Assembly: GCF_040459645.1 (NCBI RefSeq)
Contig: NZ_JARVHQ010000001.1
Location: forward strand, 2,976,001-3,040,000
Source of the DNA: Bacillus cereus group sp. RP43
GTDB taxonomy: Bacteria > Bacillota > Bacilli > Bacillales > Bacillaceae_G
Direction of reading: 5' to 3'
DNA length: 64,000 nt
In this document: piece by piece, positions 41,570 through 50,888 of the stretch
How the letters are laid out: each line of letters starts with the position of its first letter
Position numbering within the stretch: position 1 is the first letter of the stretch
Notes under the pieces: generated by a model
Databases searched by the model: none
The model's input: only the letters and a program-made list of their open reading frames with translations
What the model was told of the DNA's origin: nothing
Translations under genes and position numbers: made by a program

Positions 41570-43108
41570 CTATTGTTTACGCTGGAAAGCAGCTATACAA
41601 TCAAATTCTTCTTTCAATCGATTGTAAAGTCGTTCATACATATAAAACATTTCTAAATAAATAGCCGTATTTTCTTTATTTGGTACATGGTGATGGACAA
41701 TATCAATCCAATCCTTCACCTCGTCAAGAGAATCAATTTTCCCTACCGCATATAAAGCAAGTGCCGCTGCCCCAAGCGCAGATGCTTCATGACTTTCAGG
41801 AACAAGCAATTCTTTTCCCATCATATCGGAGAGCATTTGTCTCCAAAATGCAGACTTCGCAAATCCTCCTGAAACACGTATTTCAGTAAGTGGCCCTGTA
41901 CAATCACGAATTGCAAGTGCAACTGAATATACACTCATACAGACACCTTCCATAACTGCTCGTATAAAATGTTCTCGTTTATGCTGAAGGTTTATCCCGA
42001 AGAATGTACCTCGAGCATTTGCATTCCAGTAGGGTGCACGTTCTCCAGATAGAAACGGTAAAAATAGTAATCCATCTGATCCAGCTGGTACACTTTCCGC
42101 ATACTTAATTAATAAATCATAAGGATCAATCCCAAGCTTCCTCGCTACCTCTTGTTCCGGGCTACCAAATTCATCACGTAACCACCTAAGTAATATTCCA
42201 CCGTTATTCGTTGGTCCACCGATAACCCAGTGCTCATCTGTTAATGCGTAACAAAAAGTTCTTCCTTTTTCATCTGTATTAACACTTGATGAAATTGTTC
42301 GAACTGCACCACTTGTTCCAATCGTAATTGCAGCTGAGCCAGGTGATATTGCACCGACACCTACATTCGCTAAAACACCATCGCTCGCACCAATAACAAC
42401 TGGGATATCTTCACGAATTCCCATCTTTTGTGCTAATTCCGGCTTCATTCCCGATAAAATATATGTAGTTGGTACAGGTGCTGATAATTGTTCTGGTGAC
42501 ATATTTAACATAGTTAAAACATCTTCATCCCAGTTTAATGTTTCTAAATTAAATAACCCTGTAGCAGATGCGATAGAATAATCAACTACATAGCGTGAGA
42601 ACAATTGATAAATGACATACTCTTTAATGGAAATAAATTTATGAGCAGTTCTGAATAAATCCGATTCTTCTTCTTTCATCCACAGCAACTTAGAAAGTGG
42701 TGACATCGGATGAATTGGTGTACCAGTTCTTCTATAAATGTCATGACCATTCATTTGTTGTAAGAGTTTTTCTGATTGTTTTGTGCTTCGATTATCTGCC
42801 CAAATGATAGAGCGCGTTAACGGCGCACCGTTTTCATCTACTGCAATTAAGGCATGCATTGCTGTACTAATCCCGATAGAAGAAATATCTTCCGGTAACA
42901 CATTACCCTTCATGATGGCAACGCTTACAGTTTTGTATACAGCAGCACATATTACATCAGGATCTTGCTCCGCCCATCCGACGTTCGGTTGAATGATTGG
43001 ATAATCAATTGCATGTGAAGCAACGACTTTTCCCTTTTCAGTGAATACAACCGTCTTCGTACTAGTGGTACCGATGTCAATCCCGATTACTCTCCCCCTT
43101 GTTTCCAT
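41570..43108 (-). CDS. gntK: Gluconokinase
   Basis: A 512-residue FGGY sugar kinase. It has GIDIGTTSTKTVVF (phosphate 1) at the N-terminus, GWAEQDPDV, a DGVLANVGVGA adenosine region and GVCMSVYSVALAIRD/ VSGGFAKSAFWRQ near the C-terminus. It phosphorylates D-gluconate to 6-phosphogluconate. Start: ATG at 43108 behind GAAGGGAAG. It is the first gene of the gnt operon, with a clear sigma-A promoter and a palindromic operator upstream. No gntR gene is adjacent. Confidence 0.9.
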   Translation of the reverse strand: METRGRVIGIDIGTTSTKTVVFTEKGKVVASHAIDYPIIQPNVGWAEQDPDVICAAVYKTVSVAIMKGNVLPEDISSIGISTAMHALIAVDENGAPLTRSIIWADNRSTKQSEKLLQQMNGHDIYRRTGTPIHPMSPLSKLLWMKEEESDLFRTAHKFISIKEYVIYQLFSRYVVDYSIASATGLFNLETLNWDEDVLTMLNMSPEQLSAPVPTTYILSGMKPELAQKMGIREDIPVVIGASDGVLANVGVGAISPGSAAITIGTSGAVRTISSSVNTDEKGRTFCYALTDEHWVIGGPTNNGGILLRWLRDEFGSPEQEVARKLGIDPYDLLIKYAESVPAGSDGLLFLPFLSGERAPYWNANARGTFFGINLQHKREHFIRAVMEGVCMSVYSVALAIRDCTGPLTEIRVSGGFAKSAFWRQMLSDMMGKELLVPESHEASALGAAALALYAVGKIDSLDEVKDWIDIVHHHVPNKENTAIYLEMFYMYERLYNRLKEEFDCIAAFQRKQ

Positions 43109-43146
43109 GCGAATCTTCCCTTCGTTTCTAGCAAAATGCGATCTAG

Positions 43147-43159
43147 TAAACCGTTTACA
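43147..43159. promoter_or_regulatory. Palindromic operator at the gnt promoter
   Basis: GTAAAC-C-GTTTAC, a perfect 13-bp odd palindrome starting about eight bases downstream of the -10 box, overlapping the expected transcription start. It resembles half of a cre site but is not a full one. It may be the repressor site for the gnt regulator. Confidence 0.6.
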
Positions 43160-43166
43160 TGAATTA

Positions 43167-43195
43167 GTATATAAAATATTTTTTCATAAATCAAC
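43167..43195 (-). promoter_or_regulatory. Sigma-A promoter of gntK-gntP-gntZ
   Basis: On the minus strand TTGATT (43190-43195), 17 bases, TATACT (43167-43172), close to the TTGACA/TATAAT consensus with ideal spacing. The start codon of gntK is about 60 bases downstream. Confidence 0.75.
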
Positions 43196-43636
43196 AATAA
43201 AAAAGAAAATTTTTTTCATAATTAAATGTAAATCTCTCATTTCACTTATCCATACACATAAAGCGACTAAATCTCTTGTTTAGACTGGTTCATTGCACGA
43301 AACCAACATCTCTCATAAGATATTTGGAAATAAAAAGCTTTGAATCTCTCAAGCAAATAATTGTAATTCATTGGATACAGAAATATACATACAAAAACGC
43401 CATCCTTTCCTATGATTCTCCAGAAAGAATAGCGTATTTTTGTAACCCCTCCACCTAAAGATACTAATTTTCGTTTTCTTAGCTTGATGAACATAGGGCG
43501 TGAATCCCTACTATCACTTTTTTACCTTGTAAATATAAATACTATAAAATCTAATAGTATTTATATTTTTCCGAAAAATCAAAATAAAATACGAACTTTA
43601 TTGTATAATGTTGTAAAAAGATGTCGGAGGGATTTA
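43196..43636. other. Intergenic between gntK and permease pair
   Basis: About 440 bp. Frames on both strands reach 60-75 codons here but lack convincing ribosome binding sites or protein-like composition. Nothing else is supported. The permease ribosome binding site GGAGGG is at 43626-43631. Confidence 0.4.
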
Positions 43637-44539
43637 ATGTTAAATAAAATATCTCAATTCACAATAAAACTTTCATCAATTCTTTTATCACTCTTACTAT
43701 TACTAAATTTACCTTATTTATTTATCACTCAACAGGGATTCACTTTTCAACCAATTCATTTTTTTAATCAGATCGTTACTATGTTAAAACAGGTTTTCTC
43801 ACCTGAATCATTAGTGGTTATAGGATCAGACCCGAAATTTGGTCATTTCAAAAAGACACCATTATTTCCAACTGTTTTAGAACCTTACCTATATTCATTT
43901 ACTGTATTATTTATAGCCTTTTTTCTTGCGCTCTTTCTATCATCTAGTATGGCATTTTTTTATTTTTTAGCAAAAGATTATATAAAAAAATGGATAAACC
44001 GAATTGTATTCATATTAGAAGCTATCCCTGATATGATGATGATGATTTGTTTGCAAATATTTTTCATATGGGTACTTCAGAAATTCGGAGAATCTCCTGT
44101 CACCATTATTTCTTTTAATGAAAATCGAGCTTATTTACTCCCTATTTTATCTTTAGCAGTCTTACCTACATTACAAATGTTTCGGATGATGGTGTTATAC
44201 ATAAAAGAAGAACATGGAAAACATTACGTAGAAGTTGCGTATGGAAAAGGACTTTCATCAAGTTATATACTGTGCATTCATTTATTCAAAAATATATCTA
44301 TCCACTTCTTTCACCATTTAAAAACGATTTTTGTTTTCTTACTTTCTAACTTATTCATTTTAGAATTTGTTTTTAATATGGAAGGCATTATTCAATTTTT
44401 ATTTAAGAAGGCGTTTATTTCACCTCCAGCTGCATTTATCATACTTGTTATGATTATTTTACCGTTTTATGCCATTTTTCAAATAATCTCATTCATGATG
44501 AATAGATGGCAAAAGCAATTGAAAGGAGCAGCATTATGA
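43637..44539 (+). CDS. Peptide-type ABC permease (DppB-like), orphan
   Basis: A ~300-residue membrane protein with about six helices of the OppB/DppB permease fold. The cytoplasmic EAA-like loop reads YVEVAYGKGLSSSYILCIHLFKN. The sequence is quite divergent from housekeeping Opp/Dpp. Start: ATG at 43637 (MLNKISQF) behind GGAGGG; the frame opens earlier at 43484 without support. The stop overlaps the next gene by ATGA. No ATPase or binding-protein gene is within view on either side. Confidence 0.75.
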   Translation: MLNKISQFTIKLSSILLSLLLLLNLPYLFITQQGFTFQPIHFFNQIVTMLKQVFSPESLVVIGSDPKFGHFKKTPLFPTVLEPYLYSFTVLFIAFFLALFLSSSMAFFYFLAKDYIKKWINRIVFILEAIPDMMMMICLQIFFIWVLQKFGESPVTIISFNENRAYLLPILSLAVLPTLQMFRMMVLYIKEEHGKHYVEVAYGKGLSSSYILCIHLFKNISIHFFHHLKTIFVFLLSNLFILEFVFNMEGIIQFLFKKAFISPPAAFIILVMIILPFYAIFQIISFMMNRWQKQLKGAAL

Positions 44540-45555
44540 AATCTATTTGGAAATCAAAACGCTTTTTAATCGGCTTTACTTATTTATTCATACTTGTTTC
44601 AGCTAGTTTTATTTATAGTTGGTTCTTTAAAGATACCATTCCAAAACCTCCTCAGTTACTTTACAATGACAATAACGAATTACTTGGAAAGGCCCCCTTT
44701 CCACCATCTTTAATACCGCCTTTTGGATCTGATCGTTTTGGAGAGTCTGTTTTCTTACAAATTATAGAAGGAGCAAAATTCACCATTTTATTAGCCGTGG
44801 CAATTAGCTTCTTTCGAATTTTATGCGGAACATGTATAGGAATCCTCTTAAGTTTATACGCTCCAAAATTCAAGAGATTTTTCCAGACATGCTCAGAAGT
44901 TTTTTATTATATCCCAACTCTATTTATCGCATTCATACTCATCACGCCCGTTAATATTGTAATTACATCAAATGCTGATAGATTAGATCCAAATATTTCA
45001 TTTACGTTTTATCAAGTTCTCGTACTTATTTTCGTCGCTCTGCCTACACTTTCTTTATATATATCCTCAGAGGTTGATGAATTTATGAAACGAGATTACA
45101 TTTTAAGTTCACAATTACTGGGTGCTAGCCGTTTTCATATTATCAAAAAACACTTACGAGTCTTATTACTTGATCGCGTATTTGTGTTATTTATGGAACA
45201 TATCGTCCAAACACTCATACTCGTTATCCATTTAGCGTTGCTTAACATTGTAATTGGCGGGATACAAATGCGAGAACTGAATGATGGAGAGTTCAAACCT
45301 GTTTCTCTTTCTAATGATTGGGCAGGCCTTATTGGATTAAATCGTTATGAAATGAATCTGTCATGGTGGATTATTTTTTATACTCTCGTTTCATTCTTTA
45401 TTACGATTCTATTTATTAAGCTTATGACAATCGGGATTCAAGATGCACTGAAAGCAAGAGATTCGCAAGCTGTAGCAATTCAAACCGTTCCAGATCATAA
45501 AAAATTTGTTAAAAATAAAGATTCTTTTTCGTTTGCAAATAAAGTGAACTTTTAA
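44536..45555 (+). CDS. Peptide-type ABC permease (DppC-like), orphan
   Basis: A ~339-residue partner permease. An N-terminal helix (FLIGFTYLFILVSASFIYSWFF) is followed by a long outside segment with PPFGSDRFGESVFLQIIEGAKFT, which matches the GTDxxGRDvlSrliyGaR block of OppC/DppC in a modified form. The EAA loop is SSQLLGASRFHIIKKHL. Start: ATG at 44536 behind AAAGGAGCAG. It ends with a charged C-terminus. Together with the upstream gene it forms a two-permease operon with its own terminator, lacking ATP-binding and substrate-binding genes. Confidence 0.75.
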   Translation: MKSIWKSKRFLIGFTYLFILVSASFIYSWFFKDTIPKPPQLLYNDNNELLGKAPFPPSLIPPFGSDRFGESVFLQIIEGAKFTILLAVAISFFRILCGTCIGILLSLYAPKFKRFFQTCSEVFYYIPTLFIAFILITPVNIVITSNADRLDPNISFTFYQVLVLIFVALPTLSLYISSEVDEFMKRDYILSSQLLGASRFHIIKKHLRVLLLDRVFVLFMEHIVQTLILVIHLALLNIVIGGIQMRELNDGEFKPVSLSNDWAGLIGLNRYEMNLSWWIIFYTLVSFFITILFIKLMTIGIQDALKARDSQAVAIQTVPDHKKFVKNKDSFSFANKVNF

Positions 45556-45608
45556 TCATGTCTCATCAATCAAGTATTAATTGGCATTGATATTAGTAGA
45601 ATATAAAG

Positions 45609-45646
45609 AAGATGATCCCTATTGAATACAGGGATCATCTTTTTTA
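45609..45646 (+). terminator. Terminator of the permease operon
   Basis: GATGATCCCT / AGGGATCATC stem followed by T6, about 55 bases past the stop. Confidence 0.85.
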
Positions 45647-45706
45647 TGCCGTCTAACTTTTTTAAATGTCCTTTGCTAGACTCATGCTTTTTATACTTAA
45701 AATGAA

Positions 45707-46744
45707 TTATTTACAATCACAATTATTCTGTTTAAAATCGATTACCATACGGCCCTGAATCCTACCTTGTTCCATTTCTTCGAATACATCTTGTACTTCA
45801 TCTAGTGGACAAGTTTGAACAACCGGCACTACTTTACCTTCTGCACCGAACATAAATGCCTCCTCTAGATCCTTACGAGTACCTACTAGAGAACCAACTA
45901 CTTCAATTCCGTCTAATACAAGTCGTGGAATGTTTAAATCCATCGTTTCGACTGGTAAACCTACCGCAACTACTTTACCACAAGCACGTACTGCATCAAC
46001 CGCTGAGTTGAATGCTACTTTAGAAACGGCTGTTACTACAGCAGCATAAGCGCCACCAAATGTTTCTTGAACAACTTTATCAGCAGGACCTTGAGAAATT
46101 GGATTGATAGTCATATCAGCACCAACCTCTTTTGCCAATGCTAATTTGTCGTCATTAATATCTACTGCAATTACCTTTGCACCAAATACATTTTTAGCAT
46201 ATTGGATAGCTAAGTTACCCAATCCACCACAACCATAGATTACGATAGGTTGACCAGGTTTAATGTCTGATACTTTAATAGCTTTATATGTAGTTACGCC
46301 TGCACATGTGATTGATGATGCTTGAGCAGGATCTAATCCTTCTGGTACTTTCACTGCATAATCAGCTGTAACGATACATTGTTCAGCCATACCACCATCT
46401 ACTGAATAACCAGCATTTTTAACTTCACGACAGAATGTTTCTCTACCAGTTACGCAATATTCACAACGTCCACAAGATTGGAACATCCATGCAATACTTA
46501 CACGGTCACCAACCTTAAGTGAAGTTACATCATCAGCAATTTTAGTAACAATACCTACACCTTCATGACCAAGGATGCGGCCATCCGTGTTACCAAAATC
46601 ATGATTCGCAACGTGTAAATCAGTGTGGCAAACTCCACAATACTCTACATCTACTAATGCTTCGCCTGAATGTAACGGACGTAATTCTTTTTCGATAACT
46701 TCGATGTTCGCTTTGCTGTTTTTATTAACCACTACTGCTTTCAT
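45707..46744 (-). CDS. adhA: Zinc-dependent alcohol dehydrogenase
   Basis: A 345-residue medium-chain alcohol dehydrogenase of the AdhA/AdhP type, interconverting ethanol and acetaldehyde with NAD(H). The catalytic zinc ligands are Cys in [10 protein letters not shown], His in GHEGVG and a later Cys. The structural zinc site is [15 protein letters not shown]. The cofactor loop is [10 protein letters not shown]. The C-terminal tail NNCDCK is Cys-rich and unusual. Start: ATG at 46744 behind AAAGGGGAG. A Rex-like operator lies about 150 bases upstream, consistent with NADH control. Confidence 0.88.
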   Translation of the reverse strand: MKAVVVNKNSKANIEVIEKELRPLHSGEALVDVEYCGVCHTDLHVANHDFGNTDGRILGHEGVGIVTKIADDVTSLKVGDRVSIAWMFQSCGRCEYCVTGRETFCREVKNAGYSVDGGMAEQCIVTADYAVKVPEGLDPAQASSITCAGVTTYKAIKVSDIKPGQPIVIYGCGGLGNLAIQYAKNVFGAKVIAVDINDDKLALAKEVGADMTINPISQGPADKVVQETFGGAYAAVVTAVSKVAFNSAVDAVRACGKVVAVGLPVETMDLNIPRLVLDGIEVVGSLVGTRKDLEEAFMFGAEGKVVPVVQTCPLDEVQDVFEEMEQGRIQGRMVIDFKQNNCDCK

Positions 46745-47050
46745 ATGTGATCTCCCCTTTAGTGTTTTAGAGTTTTAATGAGTTCATCTCACAAATTCTG
46801 TCCTCACTGTTTTGGCTAATTATTGTACCAAATTTAAGTGTTCAATCATCATTACAAGTTCATCATAACATGACATTTCATAAGTGAATTGTGAAATTAT
46901 GAACAATGTTTGAATTATTGCATAAATCGATTTTTTTAACTGAATGTTTTTAAAGATGAGTGTTTATGAATATAAATAAATCGCATATTTCTACAGGAAA
47001 ATAAATCAACTACGTTTAGAGATTATACAATCAAACTATCCACCAATATA
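46745..47050. other. Upstream region of adhA, 306 bp
   Basis: No gene seen. It contains the Rex-like palindrome at 46889-46906 and several repeated TTCATAA/TTATGAA half-sites. The adhA promoter is expected near here. Confidence 0.45.
46889..46906. promoter_or_regulatory. Rex-like operator upstream of adhA
   Basis: TTGTGAAATTATGAACAA compared with the Rex consensus TTGTGAA-N4-TTCACAA: one half is perfect, the other has two mismatches. Rex typically represses fermentative dehydrogenase genes when NADH is low. Confidence 0.45.
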
Positions 47051-47080
47051 AAAAAGCTCTTCATTTGAAGAGCTTTTTTA
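47051..47080. terminator. Terminator of the RpiR-type gene
   Basis: AAAAAGCTCTTCA / TGAAGAGCTTTTT stem overlapping the stop codon at 47078, with T-tracts both ways. Confidence 0.8.
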
Positions 47081-47932
47081 TATTCGCTTCATCGAAATTG
47101 TTTCACGTATGCTTTGTAAATTTTGCAGTGTTTCCTCCTGTCGTTGCAACGACAAACCCACATACAAAGTATCTAATAAACTAAGCTGCGCTAATCGTGA
47201 TGAACTTGCTTCTGTACGAAATTCAGTCTCACGCGTCGAAGTATATAACGTTATATGAGCAAGTTGGCTTAATGCCGATTTTTGATAGCTCGTAATCGCA
47301 ATGATTTTGGCTCCTCTTGCTTTCGCTACTTCTAACGCTTCAAGTAAACCTTTATTACTGCCCGAATGAGAAATTGCAATGACCACCGCTTCTTTTGTCA
47401 ACAAGCCAGCTCCCATAATTTGAAAATGAGAATCCGTATGAGCAATACAAGAAATACCCGTTCTCATAAACTTATGATAAGCATCCATCGCAATAATACC
47501 CGAACCACCATTTCCATAAAACTCAATTCGTTTCGCTTCATTCAGCGCACTTACTGCCTGTTCCAACGCGTTATCGTTTAACAAATGTAATGTATCTTGC
47601 AGTCCTGTAATATGTGAATGAAAAACTTTTTTAGCAACAGTGACCATATTATCTTCTACCGATACTTCCTCATGAATATTTTGCATCGGGGTATGTACAA
47701 TCTCACGAGCTAATGTAATTTTCAAGTCTTGAAACCCTTGAAAACCTAGGTGTTTGCATAAGCGGAATATCGTTGCTTCGGAACTATTCGTAACTTCCGC
47801 TAATTCCGTAATCGATTTATGTACAACATCTTGTGGATGTTTCAAAATATGTTCGGCAATACTTCGTAATTTCGGTGATAAACCATTTAACGAAGCCTGA
47901 ATCTTTCCAATCCCACTTTTTGTACCAGGCAT
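47078..47932 (-). CDS. MurR/RpiR family transcriptional regulator
   Basis: A 284-residue regulator. The N-terminal HTH (ITELAEVTNSSEATIFRLCKHLGFQGFQDLK, residues 40-70) binds DNA. The C-terminal SIS domain (FYGNGGSGIIAMDAYHKF, AISHSGSNKGLLEALEVA) binds a phosphosugar. RpiR-type regulators near gnt genes often respond to 6-phosphogluconate, and no GntR is present here, so the gnt operon 4 kb away is a candidate target. Start: ATG at 47932 behind GGAAGGGGAAG. Single gene. Confidence 0.88.
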   Translation of the reverse strand: MPGTKSGIGKIQASLNGLSPKLRSIAEHILKHPQDVVHKSITELAEVTNSSEATIFRLCKHLGFQGFQDLKITLAREIVHTPMQNIHEEVSVEDNMVTVAKKVFHSHITGLQDTLHLLNDNALEQAVSALNEAKRIEFYGNGGSGIIAMDAYHKFMRTGISCIAHTDSHFQIMGAGLLTKEAVVIAISHSGSNKGLLEALEVAKARGAKIIAITSYQKSALSQLAHITLYTSTRETEFRTEASSSRLAQLSLLDTLYVGLSLQRQEETLQNLQSIRETISMKRI

Positions 47933-48073
47933 AGCGTATCTTCCCCTTCCATAGTAGCTTTATTGTACCTAATTATTGAAAGAAGAAAAACCTCTATTTG
48001 GCGCATCACTATACATTTTATTTGCTCCTATGTATTCTACCGTAACATATGACACAATTATTCATACTTATTT

Positions 48074-48709
48074 CTAGTTTTCCCCATGCTTTACTGCGTA
48101 TAATGCAGCTTGTGTACGATCATCTACTTCCAATTTAGCCAATACGTTAGAAACGTGTGTTTTCACAGTTTGTTCTGTAATATGAAGCTCTGCTGCAATC
48201 TCCTTATTACTTCTTCCTTTCGCAATTTCACGAAGTACTTCTTGCTCCCTTTTCGTTAACATGGAAAAAGGATCCTCTTTTTCTTTCTTGACTGCTGACC
48301 GCCCTAATAGCGCAGGTGTTACCTTTGGATGAAAATTTGCATTCCCTTGATATACCGCAACAATTGACGCAACGAGTTGATCTGGCTGTACCTCTTTTAA
48401 TTGATAACCATCTGCTCCAGATTCTATTGCCGGTAAAACATAATCTTGTTCTGAAAAACTGCTTAACATAAGTATCTTTATCGTCTCATCGTATTGTTTT
48501 ATACGTTTTGTCGCTTCAATACCATCCATTTTCGGCATTGATACATCCATTAATACTACATCTGGCCTTTCTGTTTTGACGAATGTTAATGCTTCTTCAC
48601 CATTTTCTGCTTCCCCAATAATTTCAAATTCTTCTCTCGTCTTCAAAAAGAATACGAGTCCCCTTCGAACGATATGATGATCTTCTACAAGTAATAATTT
48701 AATTTTCAT
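48074..48709 (-). CDS. NarL/FixJ response regulator (YhcZ-like)
   Basis: A 211-residue response regulator. The receiver has DHH acidic pocket start VEDHHIVRRG, phospho-acceptor Asp in VVLMDVSMPKMDG near 54 and Lys in QLKEVQPDQ. The output is a LuxR-type HTH (LTKREQEVLREIAKGRSNKEIAAELHITEQTVKTHV). Start: ATG at 48709 behind AGGGAG, although the frame runs back into the kinase gene. It follows the GAF-domain kinase by 14 bases. Best counterpart is B. subtilis YhcZ. Confidence 0.87.
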   Translation of the reverse strand: MKIKLLLVEDHHIVRRGLVFFLKTREEFEIIGEAENGEEALTFVKTERPDVVLMDVSMPKMDGIEATKRIKQYDETIKILMLSSFSEQDYVLPAIESGADGYQLKEVQPDQLVASIVAVYQGNANFHPKVTPALLGRSAVKKEKEDPFSMLTKREQEVLREIAKGRSNKEIAAELHITEQTVKTHVSNVLAKLEVDDRTQAALYAVKHGEN

Positions 48710-48723
48710 TGACGTTCTCCCTC

Positions 48724-49854
48724 TCAAACTGGTAATTGAATTTCTATCTTCGTTCCCTTTTCCGGTTCTGCTTTTATTCGAAAAATCCCCCTCATTAATT
48801 CAATTCGTTCTTTCATACTTTTCAAACCAAGTGCTGACTCTCTTACTTGATCCTGTATAAATCCTATTCCGTTATCTTCTATGTAAAAGTGCAGCTTATT
48901 ATCTTCAATCCTTAAATGAACACATACTTTTTCACACGAAGCATGCTTTTTACAATTATGTAATGCCTCTTGACTTATACGCCATAAAACTTCTTCTATT
49001 TCATCTTCAATTAAAATCATTCCATCAATTCGAACTTCCACTTGAATTCCTAACAGTTTTCCGTAATTTTGAATCGCTTCTGCTAAACCTTTCTCTAATC
49101 CTTCAGGCCTTAATTGCCAAATCAAAAGTGTCATCTCTTGTAATGCTTCCTGTGATAATTCTCCAATATAACTTAACATCTCTTGCAGGTCTCTATCCTT
49201 CGTCATATTTAGAGTCCCTTTCGCTGTTAGCATAATTGAAAATAACAATTGTTTAACGGAATCATGTAGATCACGTGCCAATCGATTTCTTTCAGCTACA
49301 ACTACATATTTTCGTTCTCTCTCAACTAATTGAATACGTTGTATTGTCGTTCCAATTTGAAATGCAATCGCTTCTAATAACGCTAATTCCTCCTCTGAAA
49401 AATGTGTTTTATGAGGCGAGGCTACATTTAATAAACCGAATTTCTCTGATCCAGATCTTAGCGGGATTGTCGCATGATGTGTAACATCTTCTGTCTCGCC
49501 CCAATTATATTCAATCGCATCCTCTATTCGTTTACATTCAATAATATTTGTCGCTTTTTCCAATCTTCCATTCACAAAACGTTCTACGCACCAACAATCT
49601 CCTTCACACATCGGCTTCTTTTCCTGCCACGTAAGAGCTGGGGGTAAGTTTTGGTCTACAAGCATACGATGCTTTCCACTTTCATCAATAAAGAATATCC
49701 ACCCTGTTTGTAAATTCATAACTTGTAATAATGTATGTAACACTTTTCCTAACATTTCCTGTAAGTTTGTTGCTTCATTTAGTAACTCAGCAATTTCTTT
49801 TAATGCTTCTAAACGATGCATCTCTTTTTCATCTATGTTCATTCTCATCACCAA
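48724..49854 (-). CDS. GAF-domain sensor histidine kinase (YhcY-like)
   Basis: A ~376-residue cytoplasmic kinase. The GAF domain (residues 20-175) has a Cys cluster, PMCEGDCWCVERF and later IIECKRIED. The HisKA_3 dimerisation domain carries the phospho-acceptor in ARDLHDSVKQLLF near 215. The HATPase has DNGIGF and ALGLKSMKERIELM. It resembles B. subtilis YhcY and Staphylococcus AirS, which holds a 2Fe-2S cluster in a Cys-rich GAF domain and senses oxygen. The exact start is unclear: TTG 49854, ATG 49848 and ATG 49842 are all possible. Confidence 0.85.
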   Translation of the reverse strand: MVMRMNIDEKEMHRLEALKEIAELLNEATNLQEMLGKVLHTLLQVMNLQTGWIFFIDESGKHRMLVDQNLPPALTWQEKKPMCEGDCWCVERFVNGRLEKATNIIECKRIEDAIEYNWGETEDVTHHATIPLRSGSEKFGLLNVASPHKTHFSEEELALLEAIAFQIGTTIQRIQLVERERKYVVVAERNRLARDLHDSVKQLLFSIMLTAKGTLNMTKDRDLQEMLSYIGELSQEALQEMTLLIWQLRPEGLEKGLAEAIQNYGKLLGIQVEVRIDGMILIEDEIEEVLWRISQEALHNCKKHASCEKVCVHLRIEDNKLHFYIEDNGIGFIQDQVRESALGLKSMKERIELMRGIFRIKAEPEKGTKIEIQLPV

Positions 49855-49897
49855 CTATCATTATAACATTAAGAAATTTCTAAATTCTACAAACAAA

Positions 49898-49928
49898 AAA
49901 AGAACCGAATTCCTTCAGCTCTTTTTTA
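49898..49928 (-). terminator. Terminator of the MscS gene
   Basis: AAGAGCTGAA / TTCGGTTCTT stem with G-U pairs and T7 on the minus strand, about 65 bases after the MscS stop. Confidence 0.65.
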
Positions 49929-49994
49929 GGAGATATCCCATACAGTTCATTCAAATCTAAATTCTAAACCAAAACAGAAATTAGCTAATTTTCA

Positions 49995-50888
49995 TTAACT
50001 GTCTGATAAAGATTGTCCCACATGGATATTCTGTAAACTTTCAGTGTTAACGAACATATTCGCTGCTGGCATTTGCACTTGATTTTTATGGAACATAGAC
50101 ATTAATTCAAATCTTACTTGTCTAGAAGTTTCAAAATAATCTTCTGGCTTAATCAAACCTGTAATACAAAATTCATATCCAACATATTTAAGGTTAGGAT
50201 TTAAGTCTGTAACTCCAACATATTTAAATGGTTCAACAGCTTCATCATCTACTCTATAAAGACTTTGATCCAATTTTTCATTACAAATAACACATACTTC
50301 TTCTAACAATTCCTTAACTCTTGTAGGATCTTCCTGATAACTTACCGTGATGCGTTCAATAACTCGCATCCATCCTTTATTAAAATTTTGTATCGTTCTA
50401 ATCTCTCCGTGTGGTATGGTAAGGAGTTTCCCTGACCATTCACGAATTTGCATAAAACGAATACTAATTTCCTCAATAGTTCCTGAATTTGTTCCGTTAA
50501 AAGTAACAAAATCGCCAACACGAAACTCTTTGTCCGCTAATCTTGCAAAGCCCAATATGACATCTTTTAACATTTGTTGTGCAGCAAAACCGATGACAAC
50601 TCCCGCTATCCCTGCACCTGCAATAATGCTTTTTATATCTACAAATTGACTAATTAAATATATAATCAGACTGATGATAATGATATATCTAAAAATAGAT
50701 CGAATTACACTTTGAATCGTCTGCTCTACCTCTTCATCAAAAAAACTAGACTTTCTAAAAAACCAATCAATAATGCGATTGATAACAAAAGAAATAATGA
50801 TAAGAACTAAAGCAAATAGTAAAAACCTTAACAGTAAAAACTCTCTTACATAATTAAAAAATTCTTCAGTATACGTTAATAAACTCAT
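49995..50888 (-). CDS. MscS-family mechanosensitive channel
   Basis: A 297-residue small-conductance mechanosensitive channel. It has three N-terminal helices. The pore helix TM3 is IIAGAGIAGVVIGFAAQQMLKDVILGF (Gly/Ala-rich packing as in MscS). The beta domain has FRVGDFVTFNGTNSGTIEEISIRFMQIREWSGKLLTIPHGEI, followed by an alpha/beta C-terminal part. It releases solutes upon osmotic down-shock. Close to B. subtilis YkuT in size. Start: ATG at 50888 behind GGAAGTGGATAG. Monocistronic. Confidence 0.88.
   Translation of the reverse strand: MSLLTYTEEFFNYVREFLLLRFLLFALVLIIISFVINRIIDWFFRKSSFFDEEVEQTIQSVIRSIFRYIIIISLIIYLISQFVDIKSIIAGAGIAGVVIGFAAQQMLKDVILGFARLADKEFRVGDFVTFNGTNSGTIEEISIRFMQIREWSGKLLTIPHGEIRTIQNFNKGWMRVIERITVSYQEDPTRVKELLEEVCVICNEKLDQSLYRVDDEAVEPFKYVGVTDLNPNLKYVGYEFCITGLIKPEDYFETSRQVRFELMSMFHKNQVQMPAANMFVNTESLQNIHVGQSLSDS

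Noticed and set aside
43147..43159. Classical cre (CcpA) site at gntK
   Set aside because: The palindrome is odd-centred (13 bp) and does not fit the even, CG-centred cre consensus over its full length.
43267..43494. 75-codon frame on the minus strand between gntK and the permeases
   Set aside because: No credible ribosome binding site; an equally long frame runs on the other strand; composition is not distinctive.
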